Origin: Paenibacillus artemisiicola
GTDB taxonomy: Bacteria; Bacillota; Bacilli; Paenibacillales; Paenibacillaceae
Reading direction: 5' to 3'
Length of the DNA stretch: 64,000 nt
NCBI RefSeq assembly: GCF_017652985.1
Contig: NZ_JAGGDJ010000007.1
Coordinates: 1-64,000, forward strand
Of this stretch, positions 17,480-26,049 are shown in pieces; position 1 is the first letter of the stretch, and the number at the start of each line of letters is the position of its first letter. Position numbers and translations under genes: made by a program. The notes beneath the pieces are model-generated. The model did not search any database. It was given only the letters and a program-made list of their open reading frames with translations, and had not been told where the DNA came from.

Positions 17480-17675
17480 TCAGCCGCATGTACTGTACCG
17501 GATACCGTTCTTGCACCGAAAATCGAGGTTTCGGTAGCATGTGCCGTACTGGGTACCGTTCTTGCAGCGTAAATCGCGGTTTCGGCCGCATGTACCGTAC
17601 TGGGTACCGTTCTTGGCCGCTAAATCGCGGATTCGGTCGCATGTACCGTACTGGGTACCGTTCTTGGCCGCGGGA
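17480..17675. repeat. Tandem repeat, about four units of ~58 bp
   Basis: Four successive copies share the core CATGTACCGTACTGGGTACC followed by GTTCTTG and a short variable part (AAATCGCGG, TTCGG). The units vary between about 53 and 60 bp. A single further copy is at 15411-15456, on the far side of the AT-rich cassette. Confidence 0.85.
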
Positions 17676-17736
17676 CGCCCCTTACTCGCCTCGACCCAGT
17701 CTCAACAACGGGCGGAAAAGCCGCCCGCGCGCAACA

Positions 17737-17766
17737 AAGCCGGGACGCATGATCGCGTCCCGGCTT
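17737..17766 (-). terminator. Terminator of the alpha-galactosidase gene
   Basis: AAGCCGGGACGC and its complement form a perfect 12-bp stem with a six-base loop, 30 bases after the stop codon at 17797. On the minus strand it is followed by TTGTTG. Confidence 0.8.
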
Positions 17767-17796
17767 TTCTGTTGCTATGGCTTGCTGCTTCGGCGC

Positions 17797-20700
17797 TTAC
17801 GCGTCCTGCGCACCGCCGCCGCTGCCCGCAGATGCCGCCTCGATGTCGCCGAGCGCCCAGAAGCCGCTCGGCACGTCGCTCCACGAGGACCGCGCCGCGT
17901 TCAGCGGTTGAATGCCCAGCGTGCGGTTGAGCACGACGACCGCTTCGGCGCGCGTCAGCGTGCGGTCCGGCCGGAAGCTGCCGTCCTCGTAGCCCTGCAG
18001 GAAGCCCGCGCCTTGGGCCGTGCGGATCGCTTGCTCCGCCCAGCTGCCGGCCGTGTCCGTGAAGCCCGGGCCCGGCTTGGCCGCGCTGCCCGACAGACGG
18101 ACGGCGATTGCCGCCATTTCCGCCCGGCTGACCGGCTGCTCCGGCTTAAAGCTGCCGTCGCCGTAGCCGCTCATCAGGCCGGCCGCCGTCGCTTTCGCGA
18201 TGGCCGCGGCCGCCCAATGACCCGGCTTCACGTCTTTGTACGCCTTGCCGGCCGTGCCGCCGGCGCTTGGCGCGACGCGCGACAGAATCGTCGCCAGCTC
18301 GGCGCGCGTGAGCGTGTTGCCCGGCTTGAACAGATGCCCGTCGAAGCCTTGAATATACGGCTGCTTGGCGCCAGCCGCGCCTGTCAATTTCAGCGGCGCG
18401 AACGTGCTGAACTTCGTCGTCGCGAACCGGACGCCCGGTTTGCCGCCGAAGGATGCCGCTTCGCCCGGCTTGAACTCCTTCGTGCCGTCGCTGTGCTCGA
18501 TGTAGACGCCGAGCGTGCCCGGCGCGCCGTTCGCGTCCGCGGCCTGCAGCGGCAGCACGAGCGTCACCTCGCCTTGCGGCAGGTTGGTCGCGATGTCGAC
18601 CGGACGGCCGGCGAGCTCCGCCGCGCCGCCGTTCGCCCCGACCGCGGCGACCGCGGATGCTTTGGCGCGGCCTTCGATTTGCGCGCCCTGCTCCGTCGAT
18701 TTGACCGGGGTCAAGTCAAGATACAGACTGCCGTCCGCTTGCTTCAGCAGCGCGTTCGGAATATGCAGCTTGACGTTCGCCGCATCGATATCGAGATCGA
18801 GGCCGCTTTCGGCCAGCTGCTTGACCGCGTCCGCCGCCAGCTTGACGCTGGCCAGCGCGGCGGCATCCGTCGCGTCCGGAATGGACAGCGTGACCGCGCT
18901 TTGACCGGCCGCCTTCTGCTTGTCGATCAGCGCGCGGGCGTTATCGCCCGTCAGCGCCAGCTCATCCTTCACGGTACCGTCCGGCTGCGTGGTGCGCACG
19001 ACCTGCGGCGCGGACGGATCCGTGACCACGATGCCGCCGCCCGAGCCAACCGGCGGCGTAACGGTGCCCGCGGAGACGTTGAATTTCAGCGCGTCCGCCA
19101 GCATCAGCTCGCCCGACTTCTTGACGACGCGGATCGTATGCGCGCCGTCCGCCAAAGCGTCGGAACGGAAGAGACTCGTCTGCGCGGTCCGGTCCGCCGA
19201 GTGGGCGCTTACCGTCGCCTTCAGCTCGCCGTCGATAGAGATCTCCATGTCGCCTTGCTTCGGACTGGTCGGAGCCAGCAGCTCGACGCCGGTTCCTTGG
19301 AACGCGTACGCGTAGGCGCTGCCGTCCTCGGTCGCGGCATGGATATCGTCCGCGTAATCGCCTTTCAGGCGGAACGTCAGCTTTGTCGTGCCCGCCGGCT
19401 GCGCGTCCAGGTACGCTTTCGCGATCGTGACCTTCCGGTCGTCGATCGTGTAATCCGATCCTTCCGCCAGCTCCGCGGCACCGTTCCAGATGCCGCTCAG
19501 GCTATCCGCGCTGAACATGAGGTTGACGCTGACGTCTTCCGAAGCGCCTTTCTCGTAGTCGGTCGACGAAACGTCGATCAGGTCGGGCAGTTGGACCCGC
19601 AGCGCGTCGAGCAGCATGAATTTACCCGTCTTCTTGACGGCCTTCAGCGTGTGGAAGCCGTTGGTCAGCCCCGTCGCGGAGAAAACCGTGACTTGAGGCT
19701 TGTTATGCGCATCCGTGCCGTAGGTGCTGACCGTGCCTTGGCTCACGCCGTCGATGAAGATCTCGACGTCGCCTTGGCCCTGATCCACTTCCGTGATGTA
19801 GTCGATGCCCGTGCCCTGGAACGTATACGTGAAGAAGGCGCCTTCGCCCTCGGTCCACTGCACGTCGTCCTTGTAATCGCCCAGGTTGCGGCCGCCGCTG
19901 CCGCTCCAGCCCCCGGTGTAGCGGATCGACGGGTCGTTGTTGTTGATCATCGCGTAGCGGCCCGGGGAAGCCGAGTTGCTGACGGAGACGACGAGCGTGC
20001 GCGGCGTGCTCTGCGCGAACTCGAACGTCAAGCTCGTATCGCCGACCGGCTGCGAGGCCAGGTACGCTTTCAGGATGCGCACGGTCGAGCCGTCGACCGC
20101 GTAATCCTCACCCGCGGTCAGCGTGTCCGCGCCGTTCTTGACGGCGGTCAGGCTGTTGCCGTCCGGAAGCGCGAGGGTCACGTCGATGTCGCGCTGCGCC
20201 GTCGGCCGTTTATCGAACTGCGCCGCCGTCGGGCTGATCGACGTGCCGCTCACCGCGATGGACAGGCTCTGCGCGTCGCCGCCGGCGAACGAGAACGTCA
20301 GCTGCGCCGGCTGGCCGGAAGGCTGCTGCGCGAGATACGCCGCTTTGATCGTCGCCGTATTGCCGCTTGCCGTATAATCGGTTCCCGCTTGCAGCGCCGT
20401 CCCGCCTTGCTTGATGCCGCTCAGGGAGCCTGCGCCGAACGGCAGCGGAACGGTGATGTCCGCGGGCGCGTCCTTATTGAAGCCGGCCGACGACGGCGCG
20501 CCGAGCAGCGTGTCCGCCGTCACCTTGAGCGCGTCGAACAGGAAGTAATGCTCGCCGCCGTCGTTGCGGACGACGCGCAGCGTATGCGGTCCTTGTGCCA
20601 GACCGGACACGGTGTACGCCACCGCCTGTCCCGCCTGAACAGCGTCCTGGGTATCGACGGTTTCTTTCAGCTCGCCGTCGACGTAAACGTCCAGCTTGCC

Positions 20701-22479
20701 GCTGCTGGAGCTTTTCTCGGCCCAGACTTCGATGCCCGTGCCGTTGAATTCGTACGACATCTCCGGCTGCGTGCCGCCATTCGGCTCGCCGTAATGAACG
20801 TCGCCCTGGTAGTCGTTGAACGACCGGTTATTGCTGTAGCCCCACTGGTTCTGGTACTGAATGGCCGGATCGTTGTCGTTGATCATGACCGTATGGGAAG
20901 CCGCGGCTTCCGTCGCCGCAGGCGCGCCGCCGTCCGGGCTGCCGTTCGCGCCGTCGCCCGTTCCGGCCGGTCCTTCAGAAGCGGTTACGACGGGATCCGT
21001 CACGATGACGGACAAGTCCTGCGCGTCCCGCACCAGCTCGTTGCCGCCGTTGCGCGTCCACGCGCCTTCGTATTTCATGCCGGTGTCGTCGTCATTCACG
21101 ATCGAGGAACCGCCTTGCGCCGTCACCTTGAACAGCCGGGAAGCGTGCGGCTCGAGGTAGACCGACTGGATGCCCGCGTCGGAGCTGCCCAGCTCCTGAT
21201 GGCTCCACAGATCGCGGATCGACGCCGAACCGCTCAGGCCGATGTCGCTCCAGTTCACGCCGACCTTGGCGCCTTTGCTGCCGAGGTTGAACAGCGCGAC
21301 CGTGTACGTGCCGTCGCCGTTGTTGGCATACCATGCCTGCTGGTCCGAAGCCGTGGAGACCGGATGAATGGGATGGCCGGCCTGGTTGACGGCGATGACA
21401 TCGTCGTTGGTCAGGAGCGAGAGTCCGTAATCGTCCAGGTTCGCGATGTCGTCGCCTATGTACAGCTGCGCCGACGAGGCGGCCCACAGCGTCATGGCCG
21501 TTTGCCGTTCGTCCTTCGTCAGGCCGGACGTGGCGCCGTTGCCGATATCGAGCGAGTCGAAATCGTTCCAGCCGCCCGGGCCCGCATCTCGCCACCACAG
21601 CTCCGCGTCGGGGAAGAGGCGGGCGACGTTGCTCCACTGCGTCATGCCGACGGCCGGATTATAGGATTCCACGTCCCAATCGACGCGCCAGCCGTTCGCG
21701 TATTTCTTCCAGAAGTCCACGTAGTTATGGTCGAGCGCCCACGAAATCTCGAACCAAATATGATGTCTGCTCAGCGCCTCGGACCACGCTTTGACGTCGT
21801 CGCGCGCGTCGATCGACGTGTCGTTATGGCCGGAGCCCGGCGTCACGCTGTCGAACTTGACGAAATCCACGCCCCACGACGCGATTTCGTCCGCGACGGA
21901 ATCGACGTACTTCTGCGCGCACGGATTGCTGAAATCGATCTTGTAGCCGAGGTTCCAGTAATCCGCGGTCGTGTACGGTTTGACGGCGATATCGCCGATC
22001 GTGCAGCCGGGCGCGTCATAGATCGGCAAATTCTCTTCCACGGCCGTCGGCGATATGCCCGGAATCAGGTAGATCCCGATCTTCTGCCCGTTATTGTGCA
22101 CGTAGTTGGCAAGGTTCTCAAAGCCGCCCGGATAAAGCGTCGTGCTCGGCACGGGACGTCCGTATTCGTCCATGCTGCCGTTCCAGCCGGCGTCGATATT
22201 GATATAGTTGTAGCCGTGCGACTGCAGCTTCTCGTGCATCGCGTCGGACATTTGCTTGATTTTCGCTTCGGACGTCCAATTGCCGGACGGTCCGTCGTAG
22301 ACCTGCAAGCTGTAGCTGCTCCAGCCCATGTACGGCTTTTGCGCGAGGCCGTTGTCGGCGGCTTCCGCCACGTTCGCCCGCGGCCCGGTCCACCCGAACT
22401 GCGCGACGATGACGGCCGCCAGCAGAAAACCGATCCACGGTTTTCGCAGACGCATTGCATAAAGATTCAATGTACGCAT
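17797..22479 (-). CDS. Secreted SLH-anchored GH27 alpha-galactosidase, multimodular
   Basis: About 1,560 residues. A signal peptide (about 1-40, ending near AEAA) precedes a GH27 catalytic domain (about 45-465): GWSSYSL, NIDAGWNG, the nucleophile Asp in FVKFDSV, and WRVDWDVES near the acid/base. Then follow a carbohydrate-binding jelly-roll module (about 535-660, starting MINDNDPAIQY), two X2-like modules, a second jelly-roll (MINNNDPSIRY), an X2-like module, part of a third jelly-roll, a long low-complexity beta region, and three SLH repeats at the C-terminus. It should remove alpha-galactosyl groups from galactomannan or raffinose-type sugars at the cell surface. The third SLH repeat is shortened and ends in GSGGGAQDA. 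The start is uncertain: the ATG at 22479 has AAGGGG directly before it, and 22455 is the alternative. Confidence 0.9.
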   Translation of the reverse strand: MRTLNLYAMRLRKPWIGFLLAAVIVAQFGWTGPRANVAEAADNGLAQKPYMGWSSYSLQVYDGPSGNWTSEAKIKQMSDAMHEKLQSHGYNYINIDAGWNGSMDEYGRPVPSTTLYPGGFENLANYVHNNGQKIGIYLIPGISPTAVEENLPIYDAPGCTIGDIAVKPYTTADYWNLGYKIDFSNPCAQKYVDSVADEIASWGVDFVKFDSVTPGSGHNDTSIDARDDVKAWSEALSRHHIWFEISWALDHNYVDFWKKYANGWRVDWDVESYNPAVGMTQWSNVARLFPDAELWWRDAGPGGWNDFDSLDIGNGATSGLTKDERQTAMTLWAASSAQLYIGDDIANLDDYGLSLLTNDDVIAVNQAGHPIHPVSTASDQQAWYANNGDGTYTVALFNLGSKGAKVGVNWSDIGLSGSASIRDLWSHQELGSSDAGIQSVYLEPHASRLFKVTAQGGSSIVNDDDTGMKYEGAWTRNGGNELVRDAQDLSVIVTDPVVTASEGPAGTGDGANGSPDGGAPAATEAAASHTVMINDNDPAIQYQNQWGYSNNRSFNDYQGDVHYGEPNGGTQPEMSYEFNGTGIEVWAEKSSSSGKLDVYVDGELKETVDTQDAVQAGQAVAYTVSGLAQGPHTLRVVRNDGGEHYFLFDALKVTADTLLGAPSSAGFNKDAPADITVPLPFGAGSLSGIKQGGTALQAGTDYTASGNTATIKAAYLAQQPSGQPAQLTFSFAGGDAQSLSIAVSGTSISPTAAQFDKRPTAQRDIDVTLALPDGNSLTAVKNGADTLTAGEDYAVDGSTVRILKAYLASQPVGDTSLTFEFAQSTPRTLVVSVSNSASPGRYAMINNNDPSIRYTGGWSGSGGRNLGDYKDDVQWTEGEGAFFTYTFQGTGIDYITEVDQGQGDVEIFIDGVSQGTVSTYGTDAHNKPQVTVFSATGLTNGFHTLKAVKKTGKFMLLDALRVQLPDLIDVSSTDYEKGASEDVSVNLMFSADSLSGIWNGAAELAEGSDYTIDDRKVTIAKAYLDAQPAGTTKLTFRLKGDYADDIHAATEDGSAYAYAFQGTGVELLAPTSPKQGDMEISIDGELKATVSAHSADRTAQTSLFRSDALADGAHTIRVVKKSGELMLADALKFNVSAGTVTPPVGSGGGIVVTDPSAPQVVRTTQPDGTVKDELALTGDNARALIDKQKAAGQSAVTLSIPDATDAAALASVKLAADAVKQLAESGLDLDIDAANVKLHIPNALLKQADGSLYLDLTPVKSTEQGAQIEGRAKASAVAAVGANGGAAELAGRPVDIATNLPQGEVTLVLPLQAADANGAPGTLGVYIEHSDGTKEFKPGEAASFGGKPGVRFATTKFSTFAPLKLTGAAGAKQPYIQGFDGHLFKPGNTLTRAELATILSRVAPSAGGTAGKAYKDVKPGHWAAAAIAKATAAGLMSGYGDGSFKPEQPVSRAEMAAIAVRLSGSAAKPGPGFTDTAGSWAEQAIRTAQGAGFLQGYEDGSFRPDRTLTRAEAVVVLNRTLGIQPLNAARSSWSDVPSGFWALGDIEAASAGSGGGAQDA

Positions 22480-22634
22480 CCCCTTATGAATAAGATCGTG
22501 CAAACGCTGGTACGACTGGATGAAGGGTCTCCGCAGGGACGGTAACGGCCGTCCGCGGCTCCGCGTCGGTCAATGCCTCCTTTCCGTATGCGGTTGCCCG
22601 CCGCCGCGGCCGAACGCGCGGCTCCGCGTCCGGT

Positions 22635-22648
22635 TGAGAGCGCTTTAA
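22635..22648. promoter_or_regulatory. cre-like site 1 upstream of alpha-galactosidase
   Basis: TGAGAGCGCTTTAA matches the catabolite-responsive element TGAAAGCGCTTTCA at 12 of 14 positions. Such sites bind CcpA with P-Ser-HPr in Firmicutes. It lies about 160 bases upstream of the start codon, in a place compatible with repression by glucose. Confidence 0.5.
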
Positions 22649-22712
22649 TTTCGGCGCTCGCCTCTTCCCGCCGGAGGCGGCGCGTATCGGGCGGCGATGC
22701 GACCCACAAGGA

Positions 22713-22726
22713 TGACAGCGCTTACG
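22713..22726. promoter_or_regulatory. cre-like site 2 upstream of alpha-galactosidase
   Basis: TGACAGCGCTTACG (complement CGTAAGCGCTGTCA) agrees with the cre palindrome at 11 of 14 positions. Two sites about 78 bp apart, close to seven helical turns, strengthen the case for CcpA control. Confidence 0.45.
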
Positions 22727-23257
22727 TAAAGCCGATTGTAGACGAACATCGCTGCCAAAAGTAGGTACATTTCGGTCGTTTACCGTACGATTCCCCCCGA
22801 ATGCGGCAGGTACACTTCGCGTTCGGGCGTCCAATTCTCCCGAATTGCCGCGCACGCCCCATGGCTCCCCGCAGCCGCCGGCCGAACCAAGCGCCCGGCA
22901 GCGACGCCGCGGGCCTGCCGCCCGCCGGGGGCGCTGCCCTGCATCGCCGGCTCACCGCGCTGCATAATTATCCATCGGCACCATGCCCTCAGCCATGACT
23001 GGCGCGCTCCTTCTTTTCCGCTGGTCCCGCGCCTGTCCGTCCCAGCCCCGACCGCACGGCCGACGAATGAGCGTGGCTCTTGCGGCTACAACCCACCAGC
23101 GGCATGCGACCCATAGGGCGACGCGGCCGTAGTCGGAAACCAGGCGGTAACGGGTTGACGCGCCAACATGCCGCTCGTGCGGTTGGTCTTGTTAGCCGCG
23201 TATTTAAGCGGCCACCACAGCGGTTATTTCGGACTTTCCGGGCTTTTTACGCGTTTG

Positions 23258-23390
23258 GCGGCCACACGATCCGTTATTTGCCTCTTCGAGCATGGATTGG
23301 CACCCATTTGAGGCGATTAGCGGCTCCTGTGGCCGCTTAAATGCCAAAAACATCCCTAAATCGCAAAATAGCGGATCTCCTGGCCGCGTA
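23258..23390. repeat. Dispersed inverted-repeat element, copy 2
   Basis: The left arm GCGGCCACACGATCCGTTAT differs from copy 1 by one base. The right arms are TTAGCGGCTCCTGTGGCCGC and AAATAGCGGATCTCCTGGCC. Its length, 133 bp, equals that of the copy at 3323. A weaker extra arm lies at about 23207-23228. Confidence 0.8.
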
Positions 23391-23633
23391 GATGGCAGTC
23401 CGCCAACGAAACCGCAATTCGACCCGAATAATGGCGTTATGGCGGTCGCCACCTGCACCGCATCGTAATTTAAACTGCCTAACGTACCGCACCCGTAGCA
23501 CCGTACCGCGACTTGAGCCGCGCAGACGACAGACAGTACGTCATGGGCATCGCTTGCAGCTTACCCCGCACGGAGGACGGTCCACCGCCGGCACTCCCTC
23601 GTAACTTCTGCCATGTGCATGGCAGCCCGCCAC

Positions 23634-23725
23634 GGCACCGCGGCTTGTTCTGCATATCCGGGGCACCGCGGCTTGTCCAGCATATCCGGGGCACCGCGGC
23701 TTGTCCAGCATATCCGGGGCACCGC
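23634..23725. repeat. 28-bp tandem repeat, 3.3 copies
   Basis: Units begin GGCACCGCGGCTTGTCCAGC and end ATATCCGG. Units 2 and 3 are identical; unit 1 has TTCTG in place of TCCAG. Eight bases of a fourth unit follow. Units are directly adjacent with no spacers. Confidence 0.9.
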
Positions 23726-24423
23726 CCCGCAACTCGGCCCGCACGCACGGCGGGAGACGTGCCGTGGTTGCCGCAAAGGCGCGATAAGGGTCGGAGATTC
23801 GGGCATATCGGCGGCAGGGCGATAAAGTTGCGCTGCGGTGCCCGCAGTGGCGCGGCGCGCGACCAAAAGGCGGATCGTCGTAAAGACGAAGCACCGGCTA
23901 ATCGTTCAACGTCGTCCCGTCCCACTTCCCCGGAAACTGACCCGGAGTCCAAATTACTGATACACCGCCTCCCGCTGTATCGGTAGCCAGGCCAGCCGCG
24001 AAGGCTTGGACAGGGCCAGTCCGCGGGATGCCGGGCATTGTCGAAACCTTTTTCGCCTCTGAAGCAGGCCAAAGGGATTATAATACAGGGGTTTGCTCAT
24101 ATACTCTAACTGGGTGCAGGACTAACGCCGCAACGCAGCGTCACGGCGCGAACGCGCGAGGGAACGGCCGCCCGCCGCCGCCTCGCGCCGATACGGACGC
24201 CTCCTTGAAACCGCGGAATAGGAGGCGCCCCGGCTCTCGTCTGCGCGCCTTCCCCCACCGACGTTCCCGGACATGCGTCAACCGCGAACGCGCGGGTATA
24301 TACCCGCCGTTTTACCGCTTGAAGCGCCGATTTTTCCCTGTGCGCAGGAAAAGTTTTTGGGCGTTTCATCCTATTTTGCCGCGTGTATAAAACTAGTACA
24401 ACGGACTTCGGGGAGGAAACGAA

Positions 24424-25647
24424 ATGAATTCGAATGGTTGTGTCGCTATGCTGCTGGCAGGAGGAGAGGGGCGGCGCTTGGCTCCGTTGACGGAGTCCAT
24501 GGCGAAACCGGCCGTGCCTTTCGGCGGCAGCTGCCGCATCATCGACTACACGCTGAGCAACTGCATCAACTCGGGCATCGGCACGATCGGGGTATTGACG
24601 CAGTATATGGCGGATTCGCTTCATGCGCATATCGGGGACGGGACCTCCTGGCATGCGAACGGCCGCGCGGCGGACATCGAGCTGCTGCCTTCCGATCGCG
24701 CCGGCGAGCACGGATATGCGGGAACGGCCGACGCGATTTACCAAAATCTCGACTTCCTCGACCGGAAAGCGCCGGAGCATGTGCTGATCCTGTCGGGCGA
24801 CCATATTTACCGCATGGATTACCGGCGCATGCTTGAAGACCATATCGAGAGCGGCGCGGCGGCCACGATCGCGGTCAAGCGCGTGCCGTGGCGGGACGCG
24901 AGCCGGTTCGGCATCATGATCGCGGACGAGCAACGCCGCATCGCGGAGTTCGCCGAGAAGCCCGCGAAGCCGAAGAGCAATCTGGCCTCCATGGGCATTT
25001 ACATTTTCAAATGGAAGGCGCTGCGGGAAGCGCTGCTGGCGGACCGGGCCGACCCGGCTTCGAGCCGCGACTTCGGCAAGGACATCATTCCGCGGCTGCT
25101 GAAGAACGGCACGCCTCTGCTGGCGCATGCGTTCGACGGCTACTGGCGCGACGTCGGCACGGTCGAAAGCCTGTGGGAGGCGCACATGGACCTCATCGAC
25201 GGCGAGCTCGACCGCGCTGCCGGCGCGAAGCCGTGGCCGATCCTGTCCAGCGTACGGAGCCGGCCCGAGCGGTCCTACTTGTGCCCGAACGCGGACGTGC
25301 AAAGCTCGTACGTGCATCCCGGCAGCGCGATCAAGGGGGATCTGGACCGCTGCGTCGTGTTCGGCGATGTCATCGTCGAGGAAGACGCGGACATCCGCGA
25401 AAGCGTCCTGATGCCCGGCGCCCGCATCGGCCCCGGCGCGCGTCTGTCCCGCGTCATCGTCGGCGAAGGCGCCGTTATCGAGGAAGGCGCGGTCATCGGC
25501 AGCCTGAACGGCGACGTCACGGTCATCGCGCCGGGCGAGTGCGTCGCGGCGCATCCGCGCTTCGTCGTGACGCCGGACCGCCTGCCGCAGTCGCTGTACG
25601 ACCGCGATGCGGCCGCTTCGGCCGGCATCGTCTACGACAAAGCCTGA
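24424..25647 (+). CDS. glgC: Glucose-1-phosphate adenylyltransferase
   Basis: A 407-residue enzyme that makes ADP-glucose from ATP and glucose 1-phosphate, the first committed step of bacterial glycogen synthesis. The N-terminal nucleotidyltransferase domain has [13 protein letters not shown] at residue 11, [10 protein letters not shown] with the metal-binding Asp, FAEKP and MGIYIF. The C-terminal part (about 290-385) is a left-handed beta helix with hexapeptide repeats ([20 protein letters not shown]). The start has GGGAGG 9 bases upstream. In Bacillus, glgC is followed by glgD, glgA and glgP; here it stands alone between a 1.9-kb gene-free region and a terminator, so glycogen genes must lie elsewhere or have been lost. 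Confidence 0.95.
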   Translation: MNSNGCVAMLLAGGEGRRLAPLTESMAKPAVPFGGSCRIIDYTLSNCINSGIGTIGVLTQYMADSLHAHIGDGTSWHANGRAADIELLPSDRAGEHGYAGTADAIYQNLDFLDRKAPEHVLILSGDHIYRMDYRRMLEDHIESGAAATIAVKRVPWRDASRFGIMIADEQRRIAEFAEKPAKPKSNLASMGIYIFKWKALREALLADRADPASSRDFGKDIIPRLLKNGTPLLAHAFDGYWRDVGTVESLWEAHMDLIDGELDRAAGAKPWPILSSVRSRPERSYLCPNADVQSSYVHPGSAIKGDLDRCVVFGDVIVEEDADIRESVLMPGARIGPGARLSRVIVGEGAVIEEGAVIGSLNGDVTVIAPGECVAAHPRFVVTPDRLPQSLYDRDAAASAGIVYDKA

Positions 25648-25727
25648 TTCGGCCGACGCCGAACGGAATCATACTTATTTCGAGTTTCGAACGAACCTCC
25701 ATATGCGAATCGAAAGGAATCCCTAAC

Positions 25728-25777
25728 GAAACGCCCGAACGCGGGAAGCGCGGCTTCCTTCCGTTCGGGCGTTTCTT
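25728..25777 (+). terminator. Terminator of glgC
   Basis: A perfect 13-bp stem, GAAACGCCCGAAC and its complement, ends in TTTCTTG. The 22-base loop holds a smaller GGAAGC/GCTTCC hairpin. Confidence 0.85.
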
Positions 25778-26014
25778 GTGCCGGCCGTTTTGCCGGCTGC
25801 GAAACCCGCAGGACGGACAAACGCAGGCCAACTCCGAGCGCGATACGGGCGATACGTCGCCGGATGCGCAGAGACGCCGGCGCTCGAACATGCGCTTCGC
25901 CGCGCGGAGCGGCGAAGCCAAGGTTCCCCGCCTGCCGATCGGGCTGGCCCGCGGCGAGGCCTACCTTCGGCGGCAGCAGCAGCGGATCCCTCATCCGCGC
26001 CCGCAAACGCCCCA

Positions 26015-26042
26015 AAAGGCCCGCATCCCTACGCGGGCCTTT
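26015..26042 (-). terminator. Terminator of Gfo/Idh/MocA gene
   Basis: AAAGGCCCGC and its complement form a 10-bp stem eight bases after the stop codon at 26050. On the minus strand the T-rich side is CCTTTTGGGG. Confidence 0.8.
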
Positions 26043-26049
26043 CCTCCTG

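Larger units (their letters stand above)
22480..24423. other. 1.9-kb gene-free region with repeats and cre-like sites
   Basis: No reading frame here resembles a protein on either strand. The first 300 bases form the upstream region of the alpha-galactosidase gene and hold two cre-like sites. A dispersed inverted repeat lies at 23258-23390, a 28-bp tandem array at 23634-23725, and an isolated TATAAT at 24078-24083. The last 150 bases before glgC are more AT-rich and probably hold its promoter. The size and repeat content suggest decayed DNA or a former insertion site. Confidence 0.6.
25648..26049. other. Convergent intergenic region with two terminators
   Basis: Apart from the hairpins at 25728-25777 and 26015-26042 the 400 bases contain no supported gene. 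Confidence 0.6.

Noticed and set aside
17488..22545. A 1,685-codon open frame on the plus strand opposite the alpha-galactosidase gene
   Set aside because: It is an antisense shadow caused by high GC content and codon bias. The translation is Arg-rich and without domains, while the minus strand has clear GH27 and SLH motifs.
23634..23725. CRISPR-like 28-bp repeats
   Set aside because: Units are directly adjacent with no spacers, and no cas genes are nearby.
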